The translations under genes and the position numbers were made by a program. 64,000 nt of DNA, from NCBI GenBank assembly GCA_041748175.1, contig JBGTDU010000044.1, forward strand, positions 10,911 to 74,910. Reading direction: 5' to 3'. Below, one piece after another: positions 33,884 through 40,934 of the stretch. The first letter of the stretch is position 1. The number at the start of each line of letters is the position of its first letter. The notes under the pieces were generated by a model. It did not search any database, was not told the DNA's origin, and worked only from the letters and a program-made list of their open reading frames with translations. The DNA is from JAHEJB01 sp041748175 (GTDB taxonomy: Bacteria; Bacteroidota; Rhodothermia; Rhodothermales; Rubricoccaceae).

Positions 33884-34219
33884 GCGGATTGGGGATTTCG
33901 GACACGGGATATCGGATATTTGATATCTGAGGGCATAAGGAAGACGACGGGCGAGCGCGAATTGAACCCCGGCGATTTTCGAGGACGAACCAATTGGTGC
34001 CCTCGCCGAGCCGGTCGAGGTCCTCGCCGGACGCGCCGCCTTGGACGGTGATTGCGGTGGTCGGGCGTCCTCGCCGAGCGCGCCGTGTAGGCTAAGAACT
34101 GCGAATGGAGCGCGAAACGGGTACTAACTTCACCAGGTCTCGGAGGGTGACTGCACTGATATCCAACATCCGATATCGATCCTGCTCCTCTGAATTCCAA
34201 CATCCGAAATCCCAGATCC
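33884..34219. repeat. Inverted pair of heptamer-phased arrays before pyrD
   Basis: The left array reads GCGGATT (33884), GGGGATT (33891), TCGGACA (33898), CGGGATA (33905), TCGGATA (33912), TTTGATA (33919). The right array (about 34157-34213) is its approximate reverse complement, with GATATCC, AACATCC, GATATCG and later CATCCGAAATCCC. The pair encloses about 220 bp, in which CCTCGCCG recurs (around 34016, 34028 and 34070). I see no gene in this stretch of 340 bp. The left array begins 4 bp after the previous stop, and the right one ends a few bases before the conserved start of pyrD. Confidence 0.75.
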
Positions 34220-35329
34220 ATCTACCGCTTCCTCCGCCCACTTCTTTTCCAGCTCGACGCCGAGTCGGCGCATGGACTTGGCGTTCGGGCGGCGCGGTTC
34301 GGAGAGATCTCGTCACCAATTGTTCGGGGATTGTTTCGGTTTGAAGATGAGCGGCTGGAGCAAACGCTTTGGCGTTCGGAGAGACGCCCCGGACTTCATT
34401 TTTCTAACCCGGTCGGGCTAGCAGCAGGCTTTGACAAGAACGCTGATCTTGCGCACTTCTGGCCGTCTATGGGTTTTGGGTTTGCCGAGGTGGGCTCGGT
34501 GACGGCACTCCCCAGCGCGGGCAATCCAAGGCCTCGCGCGTTCCGCCTTCCCGCCGACCGGGCGCTCATCAACCGGATGGGCCTCAACAACGACGGCGTG
34601 GAGGTCATCGCGGCGCGTCTCGACGGACTCAAGAAACCAGCTGGTTTCGTCCTGGGCATCAACGTTGCCAAAACCCACGACGCCAACGTCTTCGGCGACG
34701 TGGCCATCGAGGATTTCCGGATGAGCGTCCATCGCCTTCTTCCCTTCGCGGATTACCTCGCGCTGAATATCTCCTGTCCGAATACCGCCGAAGGAAAAAC
34801 CTTTGAAGAGCCGGACGCGCTGGATTCGCTCCTGACGGCTGTCATGGCAGAACGTGCGGCGCAACACTCTTCGGTTCCGGTCCTCGTCAAGTTCTCGCCA
34901 CCCGTTTCGACCGACGACATGGGCAACGTAAACGAGCTGGTTGCCCTCTCACGACAACTCGGTGTGGAGGGCTTTGTCGCCACGAACACGGCGTCTGACC
35001 GAAAGAATCTCCGCTCTAGCAAAACACGGCTTGCAAATATCGGCAGCGGAGGCCTTAGCGGCCGCCCACTGGCTGAGCGGGCCTCGGCGCTGGTCCGTCA
35101 TCTCTATCGCCAAACCGACGGGTCCATTCCGATCATTGGGGTCGGCGGAATCGACTCACCCGAGGCGGCCTACGAACGTGTCCGTGCAGGAGCATCGCTC
35201 ATTCAACTCTACACGGGGCTTGTCTTCGAAGGACCGGCGCTCATCAAGCGGATCAACAAGGGGCTTGTGCGTTTCCTTGAGCGGGATGGGTTTGGGTCCA
35301 TCAGTCAGGCAGTGGGGACTGAATCCTGA
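34220..35329 (+). CDS. pyrD: Dihydroorotate dehydrogenase (quinone), class 2; start codon unusual
   Basis: The conserved core 'PVGLAAGFDKNADL', 'GSVTALPSAGNPRPRAFRLP', 'LNISCPNTAEGK' (FMN/orotate site with the class 2 Ser region), 'KFSPP', 'TNTASDR' and 'GVGGIDSPEAAYERVRAGASLIQLYTG' is complete. The enzyme oxidises dihydroorotate with quinone in pyrimidine synthesis. The first ordinary start is TTG 34331, but the class 2 N-terminal helices 'YRFLRPLLFQLDAESAHGL' are encoded in frame from 34223. Where the family has Met, codon 34220 is ATC, and no ATG/GTG/TTG lies between the upstream stop (34157-34159) and 34331. The region in front is the right arm of a repeat pair. I include the conserved N-terminus in the span. 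Confidence 0.85.
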   Translation: MYRFLRPLLFQLDAESAHGLGVRAARFGEISSPIVRGLFRFEDERLEQTLWRSERRPGLHFSNPVGLAAGFDKNADLAHFWPSMGFGFAEVGSVTALPSAGNPRPRAFRLPADRALINRMGLNNDGVEVIAARLDGLKKPAGFVLGINVAKTHDANVFGDVAIEDFRMSVHRLLPFADYLALNISCPNTAEGKTFEEPDALDSLLTAVMAERAAQHSSVPVLVKFSPPVSTDDMGNVNELVALSRQLGVEGFVATNTASDRKNLRSSKTRLANIGSGGLSGRPLAERASALVRHLYRQTDGSIPIIGVGGIDSPEAAYERVRAGASLIQLYTGLVFEGPALIKRINKGLVRFLERDGFGSISQAVGTES

Positions 35330-35638
35330 CCTCAATTCGACATCTCCGTAGGCGCATCCGTAGCCGTCACCGGGCCAAATCTCTCGTAAGTCTGTCACCA
35401 CGTACTTAGCTTTATGGTGCTCTCAAGGAGCGTGTTGTGGCCGCCGTCGCTATGGATCCGCAATGTTGTCACCGCTTGCAGGTCGCGCTGAAAGCTTGCC
35501 GCTTCCGTGCCGTCGGTTGAGTGAGAGGAGCGGGGTATCTTCGGTGGGAAGAGAAACAGCCGATTCTGGCCGAAATTGATGCCCACGGACCAGACAACAC
35601 ACAGCGAAACCGCCGATGCCGAATAGGCACCGTTCATT
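35330..35638. other. Intergenic spacer, no gene confidently recognised
   Basis: This 309-bp stretch lies between pyrD and the CPBP-like gene. A minus-strand frame (35637 to 35395, 80 codons) begins with a hydrophobic stretch but would start 2 bp from the divergent CPBP start, and its sequence matches no family I know, so I leave it uncalled. No terminator hairpin stands out after pyrD. Confidence 0.35.
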
Positions 35639-36427
35639 ATGATAGACCGTGGACGTCGAGAATGGCAAGCCCTCCTGGCCGTGGCGCGGAAGCTGGATCG
35701 GCAGATGGTCGTGGTGCTCGTGGCGGCGGTGGTGCTCGTGTTCATTCAGTTGCAGTTCGGCAATCGGCGGTTCTTTTGGGAGCACATTTCGAAGGCAATA
35801 GACCCGGCGAATCAGGAACTCTTCGCCTGGATCTGGTGGTTTGGGATTCAGGGAATAACGGGCTTTCTCGTCCCCGTCTTGATCTTGACGCTCGGCTTCA
35901 AACGGAAGCCCTCCGAGATCGGCCTCGGCCTCGGCGACTGGAAGCTGGCGTCCGCGTTAGCCATCGTCTATGCGGTGCCGGTGGTCATCGGAACGTGGAT
36001 CCTCTCCAATGGCGGGGACTTCCAGGCGCAGTACCCCCACTTCGAGGGCGCGGAGTCAAAATGGACCGTTTTCCTCGTCTACGAGGCCGCCTTCCTCTTT
36101 TACTGGCTCGGTTGGGAATACCTCTGGCGCGGCTTTGTCCTCTTCGGCACCGCGCCGGCCTTCGGCGTGGGTGCCATCTTTGTTCAGATGGTCCCTTTCG
36201 CGATACTCCACGCTGGTAAACCTGCCGCCGAAGCCTACCTCAGCATCCTCGGCGGATTGGCCCTCGGCGCCCTGGTCTGGCGGTGCCGCTCGTTCTGGAT
36301 CGCTATCCCCATCCACGCCTTTCAAATGTTCATGCTGGATTTCTGGTGCACACTCCGGGCGCGATCTGGCGCTGCTGGAATCGGGCTGGACGCACTGATG
36401 GACGCGCTAAAAGGAATCGTCCGGTAA
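35639..36427 (+). CDS. CPBP-family (Abi/CAAX protease-like) membrane protein
   Basis: The 262-residue protein has about seven membrane segments. The family motif 1 appears as 'LGWEYLWRGFVL', where the usual Glu-Glu-x3-Arg is Trp-Glu-x3-Arg. Motif 2 is 'PFAILHAGKPAAE' (FxxxH), and a later His lies in 'IAIPIHAFQMFMLD'. Members cleave prenylated or other membrane proteins, or act in bacteriocin self-immunity. The substituted first Glu makes catalysis uncertain. It is followed 20 bp later by a small exported protein gene. Confidence 0.8.
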   Translation: MIDRGRREWQALLAVARKLDRQMVVVLVAAVVLVFIQLQFGNRRFFWEHISKAIDPANQELFAWIWWFGIQGITGFLVPVLILTLGFKRKPSEIGLGLGDWKLASALAIVYAVPVVIGTWILSNGGDFQAQYPHFEGAESKWTVFLVYEAAFLFYWLGWEYLWRGFVLFGTAPAFGVGAIFVQMVPFAILHAGKPAAEAYLSILGGLALGALVWRCRSFWIAIPIHAFQMFMLDFWCTLRARSGAAGIGLDALMDALKGIVR

Positions 36428-36446
36428 CTATCGATTTGGAACCTCT

Positions 36447-36905
36447 ATGTCCCGCACGCTTCCCGGATTACTTAGGCTCTTCTTCCTTCTCGTCATCGGC
36501 GGTTGGCCTTCGTCGGCGGAACCATGCGATCCGAATTGCAACGACCTTGTCGCCATTACCGTGGGCGCTCCGACCGCGCTAGGCACGACGATCTTCGCGC
36601 CCCTCGTCGCCAACGTGATTGATGACAAAAACAACGACCCGTACTGGATTGCTGTCGGAGCGACGGCCCTGGCATCTACGGCGGGGGTCTTCATCGTGAA
36701 ATCAGTTGCACATACGGACGATCTTGGTGTTGCTCCAACGATCCTCGTTCCGGCCTTGATGGGCTCCGCCGCTACGTTTCTGATCTATCAGTTCTGGCCC
36801 CGAGGGCCGGACGAACAGGCCGAGGCCGGGACTTTGGAGACTTTCGATTTCGCCGTGATGCCTACGACCAACGGCGCAACCATGTCCTTCCGATGGCGGT
36901 TCTGA
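36447..36905 (+). CDS. Small exported or membrane protein, unknown
   Basis: The 152-residue product has an N-terminal signal peptide ('GLLRLFFLLVIGGWPSSAEP'), two Cys in 'PCDPNCNDLVAI', and two or three further hydrophobic stretches ('WIAVGATALASTAGVFIV', 'TILVPALMGSAATFLIYQFWP'). It ends 'MSFRWRF', with a terminal Phe. The family is not recognised. It probably shares the transcript of the CPBP-like gene. Confidence 0.55.
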   Translation: MSRTLPGLLRLFFLLVIGGWPSSAEPCDPNCNDLVAITVGAPTALGTTIFAPLVANVIDDKNNDPYWIAVGATALASTAGVFIVKSVAHTDDLGVAPTILVPALMGSAATFLIYQFWPRGPDEQAEAGTLETFDFAVMPTTNGATMSFRWRF

Positions 36906-37024
36906 ACGAAAGCACGAGCGGCCCGGATGTGCATGACGGAAACCAGCTTGAATTGAGTCGCATACGTTTGCCGGTATGCCGCCGTTGTGCGAACGCACTA
37001 GCCTCTCACCCAACTTTAACCACT

Positions 37025-37726
37025 ATGAAATTCATTCCGCTCGCGCTTCTCCTGCTCGCTCCCCTGGCCTCCGCCCAAACCTATAGCGGCACGCTTGGCC
37101 CCAACGACTTAACACGCGAAGGCGGTGCCTACTACGACGCATTCACGTTTCAGGCCCGCATGGACGAGATGGTGAAGGTTCGCATGACCGGAACCGACTT
37201 CGACACCTACCTCCTCGTCGTTCCCCCGTCGGACGGCCAGCCGTTCACCAACGACGACTTCGACGGTGTGAGCGTTTCCCAGATAGAATTCCTCGCACGC
37301 GAGCAGGGCACCTACACGATTCAGGCCTCCGCGTATTCGAGCGGGCTAACGGGAGCCTACGAAGTAGAGGTGACGCTCGGCCCAATCGCCAACGTCGAGG
37401 CCATCGAAGGCCGCCTCGTGCCGGGTGACGAGCAGGCGATCAAAGGCGAGTATTACGATGAGATCTCCGTACAGGGCGGCAGCGGCGGCCAGATATCGTT
37501 TGAGCTGTTGTCGTTCGGCTTCGACGGCTTTCTCGTGGTTCGCAGCCCATCAGGACAACTGTTCCGAAACGACGACGCTATGGGAGTTTCATTTGATGGT
37601 GGAGGCGCGAGGATGTCCATAGTCGAGCCGATGCCGAACGCGGCTGGCAGATGGACCGTCTACGCCACATCCTTGAGCCCCGACGAGGTTGGCGCCTATG
37701 ATCTCCGGATCATCCGAACAGACTGA
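37025..37726 (+). CDS. Secreted protein with two tandem PPC-like domains
   Basis: From ATG 37025 the 233-residue product has a signal peptide ('MKFIPLALLLLAPLASAQ') and two repeats of about 100 residues. The first begins 'TYSGTLGPNDLTREGGAYYD' and has 'TDFDTYLLVVPPSD...FTNDDFDG'; the second begins 'IEGRLVPGDEQAIKGEYYD' and has 'FGFDGFLVVRSPSG...FRNDD'. This is the pattern of bacterial pre-peptidase C-terminal (PPC) domains, usually attached to secreted proteases; here they stand alone. No sorting domain is present. The frame extends back to 36893, but that part overlaps the previous gene's end and is not coding. Confidence 0.75.
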   Translation: MKFIPLALLLLAPLASAQTYSGTLGPNDLTREGGAYYDAFTFQARMDEMVKVRMTGTDFDTYLLVVPPSDGQPFTNDDFDGVSVSQIEFLAREQGTYTIQASAYSSGLTGAYEVEVTLGPIANVEAIEGRLVPGDEQAIKGEYYDEISVQGGSGGQISFELLSFGFDGFLVVRSPSGQLFRNDDAMGVSFDGGGARMSIVEPMPNAAGRWTVYATSLSPDEVGAYDLRIIRTD

Positions 37727-38171
37727 AATCCGATCCGCCATGGCTACGCCCGCCCGGCCCGACGATCTCGCAGGCATCGTCGGCCTCCTCGCCGACGCGG
37801 ACCTTTACCACGACGATCTCACGCCCGGGCACATGCGCCACTTCCTGACGATCCGAGAAGGCGATGACCTGATCGGTGCTGTCGGATTGGAAGTGTTTGG
37901 TTCCGATGCGTTGTTGCGCTCCCTGGTCGTAGCGCCGGGCCATCGCGGTGAGGGCTTGGGCGTTCAGTTGGTGGAAGGCATCGAAACGCACGCACACGAA
38001 TGTGCCGTAACCTCGCTGTACCTCCTGACGACCACCGCCGACCGCTTCTTTGATCTCCTTGGCTACGAGCGGATTGACCGCGCGTCCGTGCCGGAGTCTA
38101 TTGGCGCGACGACGGAGTTTGTATCGTTCTGCCCGGATTCGGCGGTGTGTATGGCGAAGATGCTGTGCTAG
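37698..38171 (+). CDS. GNAT acetyltransferase, ArsN2-like
   Basis: The product is 157 residues from ATG 37698, which overlaps the previous gene by 29 bp; ATG 37740 is an alternative but would cut the first strand ('EIRSAMATPARPDDLAGIVGLL'). The acetyl-CoA loop is 'VVAPGHRGEGLGVQLVEGIE'. The C-terminal part 'LYLLTTTADRFFDLLGYERIDRASVP' followed by 'FCPDSAVCMAKML' is characteristic of the ArsN2 group, some of which acetylate arsenic/arsinothricin-type compounds. No ars genes are nearby. Its TAG overlaps the TAG of the convergent gene in a shared CTAG. Confidence 0.8.
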   Translation: MISGSSEQTEIRSAMATPARPDDLAGIVGLLADADLYHDDLTPGHMRHFLTIREGDDLIGAVGLEVFGSDALLRSLVVAPGHRGEGLGVQLVEGIETHAHECAVTSLYLLTTTADRFFDLLGYERIDRASVPESIGATTEFVSFCPDSAVCMAKMLC

Positions 38172-38743
38172 CGGCCGACGACGAGTTGGAACACCGGCGC
38201 GATCGAGATGCCCCTCTGGTTTCCACTACGTTCTTCGTGAGAGAAACCGAGTTGTATTTCTCCTCCGAACGCCACTACTCGACTCACTTTGAGTTGCCCG
38301 CCAACCAGGATGCCGAACGCGGAAACTGAACCTTTGTCGTCATGCAGCAACCAGTGACGTGCAACTGAACCTCCGACGTATAAAGCTCCTGGCCCCGGAG
38401 ACGCGGCTTTGACGAGGTCTACAGTCGCCGTCACTCCGACTCCAAAGACGTCGTTGTCAAATTCCCGCTCGACTGGGCACGGGCCTGCGATTGGACAGAT
38501 CGAATACCGCACAGTGCGACGGGCCCGCCACAGGATGTACGGTTCGATGGACGGTCGAATGCCAAGTGGAACATGAACCCGCGCCTGGCCATGGAAAGCC
38601 GTTTCCCCTGAGAGCGTGAACGACGGCCCCGTAAGAACCCGGACACCCAATGCTTCATAGCTCGACTGACTCTGGGCGGTTGGAAGCAGCCCACACAGGA
38701 GCACGATGGAACACAGACGGACGGCTAGTTGAAGAGCACGCAT
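38168..38743 (-). CDS. Predicted outer-membrane protein, unknown
   Basis: Starting at ATG 38743, the 191-residue protein has a signal peptide ('VRLCSIVLLCGLLPTAQSQ'), a beta-rich body with alternating strands ('ALYVGGSVARHWLLHDDK', 'GGQLKVSRVVAFGGEIQLGF') and a final 'PVFQLVVGR'. It resembles small eight-stranded outer-membrane barrels. The open frame reaches 38860, but that extension is the translation of a REP element ('RHPREGGDP'), so I exclude it. Family unknown. Confidence 0.6.
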   Translation of the reverse strand: MRALQLAVRLCSIVLLCGLLPTAQSQSSYEALGVRVLTGPSFTLSGETAFHGQARVHVPLGIRPSIEPYILWRARRTVRYSICPIAGPCPVEREFDNDVFGVGVTATVDLVKAASPGPGALYVGGSVARHWLLHDDKGSVSAFGILVGGQLKVSRVVAFGGEIQLGFSHEERSGNQRGISIAPVFQLVVGR

Positions 38744-38800
38744 TTCATTTTCCGCTTGACTATCCAGTGCCTGTTGCGTGGAAGCTAACCTGCCGAATGG

Positions 38801-38830
38801 GTCCCCGCCTTCGCGGGGATGACGTTCGGG
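38801..38830. repeat. REP-like element (CCCCGCCTTCGCGGGG type)
   Basis: The stretch contains CCCCGC, loop CTTC, GCGGGG followed by ATGAC. This is the widespread bacterial intergenic repeat often seen translated as 'RHPREGGDP'. It lies between a PorV/PorQ-like gene and the barrel gene at 38168-38743. A diverged form occurs at about 13817-13837. Confidence 0.65.
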
Positions 38831-38876
38831 TGGGGTTCGCATACGGAAGGAATACGACAAACCGCACCGTTATGCC

Positions 38877-39914
38877 CTACCAGTTATACCCCAACGAAAT
38901 AAGCTGCCCGGTTCCAAAGCCGGTATCGAGCGGCAGCATTGCATAGTCGAGACGGAACGCACCCACGACCAGCCCTGCTCCCACGGAAATACTCCGAACC
39001 GGATCGCCCGGAACGTAGCCGCCGCGCAGCGTGAGCATGTCGAAAAGCGTGGCCTCGCCGCCGAGGTGGATTTGCGTGGGGTCGGCTTGCTCGAAGCGAT
39101 GAACGACCTCCGCATGTAGCGCTGTTGTAAGGAGCGCATTGCTCTCGGTGGTAGCAATCAGACGAAACGGACGAAGCGAAATACCGCCACGAAACGTTGT
39201 TGGGAGCGGCGTTGCCTCAGTATCCAGCGCGTTCATATCGCCGAGATGCTGCACAGCGCCGCCGATACGGAACCCATCCATAGCCTCGAGCTGCACGCCG
39301 CCATCGAAGGCGAAGCCAGTGGCCGAAGAGTCGAAGACGCGCTCCGAGAGGACTTTGCCGGCTATGCCAATCTGAAGAGGGCCAAACTGTCTCGCAACAC
39401 CCGCTCCCACGGCAAGGTATTGGACATCGAACGTGCCTTCCGCCGGGCCGGGGTTTTCGCGGGCGTCCAGGTCGCCGGAGGAGGTCGACAAAACATAGAG
39501 CCCCGCGCCTGCTTTCTCGCCCAGCCCAAACCGGCCAGCCACGCCTACCGTTCGGGCACCGCCGATCCAGTCCTGAAAAGTGAGGGCCAAACCGTTCGCG
39601 TTGCCCGAGGCAAGTCCAGCCGGGTTGAAGAGCGGCGCAAAAGGTCCAATGCCGGAAGCCGAATAGGCTCCTCCGGCAGCCTGCCCTGCCGGGTCGGGAT
39701 CGAGGGTGAGAAACGCGAGGCCGGCACCTTGCGAGGATGCTGGATTGACAAGGAGAAGTGCCAGAAGGACCGCGGACGGCAGACGGCAGATGGCAATGAA
39801 AATTGCGGTCGGCGGTCGGCGGTCGGCGGGGTAAGGCGTGCTCGCCGAAAGAAAAGGCGTTGGCTTCTCCATCGTCTGCAATCGGCGGTCGGCGGTCGTG
39901 GCAACGCTGCTCAT
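38877..39914 (-). CDS. PorV/PorQ-family (UPF0164) outer-membrane protein, copy B
   Basis: The mature part carries the family pattern 'LDPDPAGQAAGGAYSASGIGPFAPLFNPAGLA' followed by FadL-like barrel strands, ending 'GQLISLGYNW'. PorV and PorQ are T9SS shuttle and attachment factors that carry cargo to PorU. The ATG at 39914 lies in the ATGA that ends the upstream paralogue, so translation is coupled. Residues about 1-40 are odd: they are translated from 7-bp-phased repeats, giving 'DRRPPTA'-like text before the hydrophobic signal ('LPSAVLLALLLVNPASSQ'). ATG 39872 is another start. It is the fourth gene of a tight operon with a T9SS cargo protein. Confidence 0.85.
   Translation of the reverse strand: MSSVATTADRRLQTMEKPTPFLSASTPYPADRRPPTAIFIAICRLPSAVLLALLLVNPASSQGAGLAFLTLDPDPAGQAAGGAYSASGIGPFAPLFNPAGLASGNANGLALTFQDWIGGARTVGVAGRFGLGEKAGAGLYVLSTSSGDLDARENPGPAEGTFDVQYLAVGAGVARQFGPLQIGIAGKVLSERVFDSSATGFAFDGGVQLEAMDGFRIGGAVQHLGDMNALDTEATPLPTTFRGGISLRPFRLIATTESNALLTTALHAEVVHRFEQADPTQIHLGGEATLFDMLTLRGGYVPGDPVRSISVGAGLVVGAFRLDYAMLPLDTGFGTGQLISLGYNW
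39774..39897. repeat. Heptamer-phased repeats in the signal region of the PorV/PorQ-like copy B
   Basis: GGACGGC (39774), AGACGGC (39781) and AGATGGC (39788) are followed by TCGGCGG three times in perfect tandem (39809, 39816, 39823) and twice more at 39882 and 39889. The 7-bp period matches that of the intergenic arrays. Here the repeats lie within the 5' end of a coding frame and before the likely signal-peptide core. Confidence 0.8.
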
Positions 39915-40933
39915 AGCTCAACGTGCAACGTAACGACGTGCATCACTCCGTTGGCAAAAGGCTCCAGGACAGCCGCATAGTCCAGGCGTGCGTTGAGGTC
40001 GCCGAACTGCTGCTTGATTGCGAAGCCTGCGCTGGGCGTGGCCTCGCCAAGCGAGCCCACACCCAATCGGTCGTATCCAATTCGGAGGGCAAAAGGCTCG
40101 GCGAGCCAATACTCGGCGCCGACCCGCGCCATCACTTGCGACAGCCTGAGTTCGTCCGTGGTGGTGGTTGGAACCGGTGTCCCGGCAATCACACCAATGC
40201 CCGAAACCGTTTCCACATCAGCCGACTGGATTTGTGATTCGACTTCGGCGGAGATCATCCCGCGCCCCGTGGGCAGCTGATAGGCGGCGCCAAGCCGAAA
40301 ACGAATCGGGAATTTGTCGTTCGTCTGGCTACCAGCGTCGCCGAGCAATGCCGACGTATCCCAGTCGTACTTCGCGAGGAGATCGTCAACGGCCAAGCCG
40401 ACCGCCAGCTGCTCCGAGAGCTTGGCCGTGGTACCGAGCGATAAGCCCAACGATGTTGGCGAATCGACGCCATCGAATAAATCGGCGCGGTAGATGCGAA
40501 GCCCCAGGCCCGCCGAAATGCGTTCAGATACGCGGGTTCCAAACGCCAGGAAGAATGCGTATTCGTTCGTCGAGTAGTCCTCCGTGTGATAGCCGCTTCC
40601 GTCACGACCATCGATGCCCGACACGCCTCCGTGAATGACGCCGCCAGCCACACCCGCGCGCGGACGCAGCGGCGCAGCGAACTGTAGGTGTTGCAACTGC
40701 CGGTCGAACGACATGACCGCCGCCGAAACATCCAGACTCTGCGCGGCGGAGTAGGGCGCGAGTGCGGGGTTGTGGTACGGACTCGCATAGCCAAACACAT
40801 CAGCCGTATGCGTACCGCCCATCGCCATGGACCGCGCGCCAAATCCAAAGCGCGCAAATGAGCCCGCGTACTGCGCGTGGGCCTGCGCTCCAAACGCTGC
40901 TAAAAGGAAAACCAGGGTCAGTTTCTTCATCAC
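39911..40933 (-). CDS. PorV/PorQ-family (UPF0164) outer-membrane protein, copy A
   Basis: The 340-residue protein has a signal peptide ('KKLTLVFLLAAFGAQAHAQ') followed by the classical family start 'YAGSFARFGFGARSMAMGGTHTADVFGYASPYHNPALAP', then a FadL-type barrel with 'LRIGYDRLGVGSLGEATPSAGFAIK'. The start 'ARSMAMGGA...NPA' is shared by PorV, PorQ and related proteins of the T9SS. It begins 1 bp after the cargo gene and overlaps copy B by 4 bp. I cannot tell which of the two copies corresponds to PorV. Confidence 0.85.
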   Translation of the reverse strand: MMKKLTLVFLLAAFGAQAHAQYAGSFARFGFGARSMAMGGTHTADVFGYASPYHNPALAPYSAAQSLDVSAAVMSFDRQLQHLQFAAPLRPRAGVAGGVIHGGVSGIDGRDGSGYHTEDYSTNEYAFFLAFGTRVSERISAGLGLRIYRADLFDGVDSPTSLGLSLGTTAKLSEQLAVGLAVDDLLAKYDWDTSALLGDAGSQTNDKFPIRFRLGAAYQLPTGRGMISAEVESQIQSADVETVSGIGVIAGTPVPTTTTDELRLSQVMARVGAEYWLAEPFALRIGYDRLGVGSLGEATPSAGFAIKQQFGDLNARLDYAAVLEPFANGVMHVVTLHVEL

Positions 40934-40934
40934 G

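Noticed and set aside
35395..35637. 80-codon minus-strand frame with a hydrophobic start
   Set aside because: It begins 2 bp from the divergent CPBP-like start, has no recognisable domain, and the later part does not look coding.
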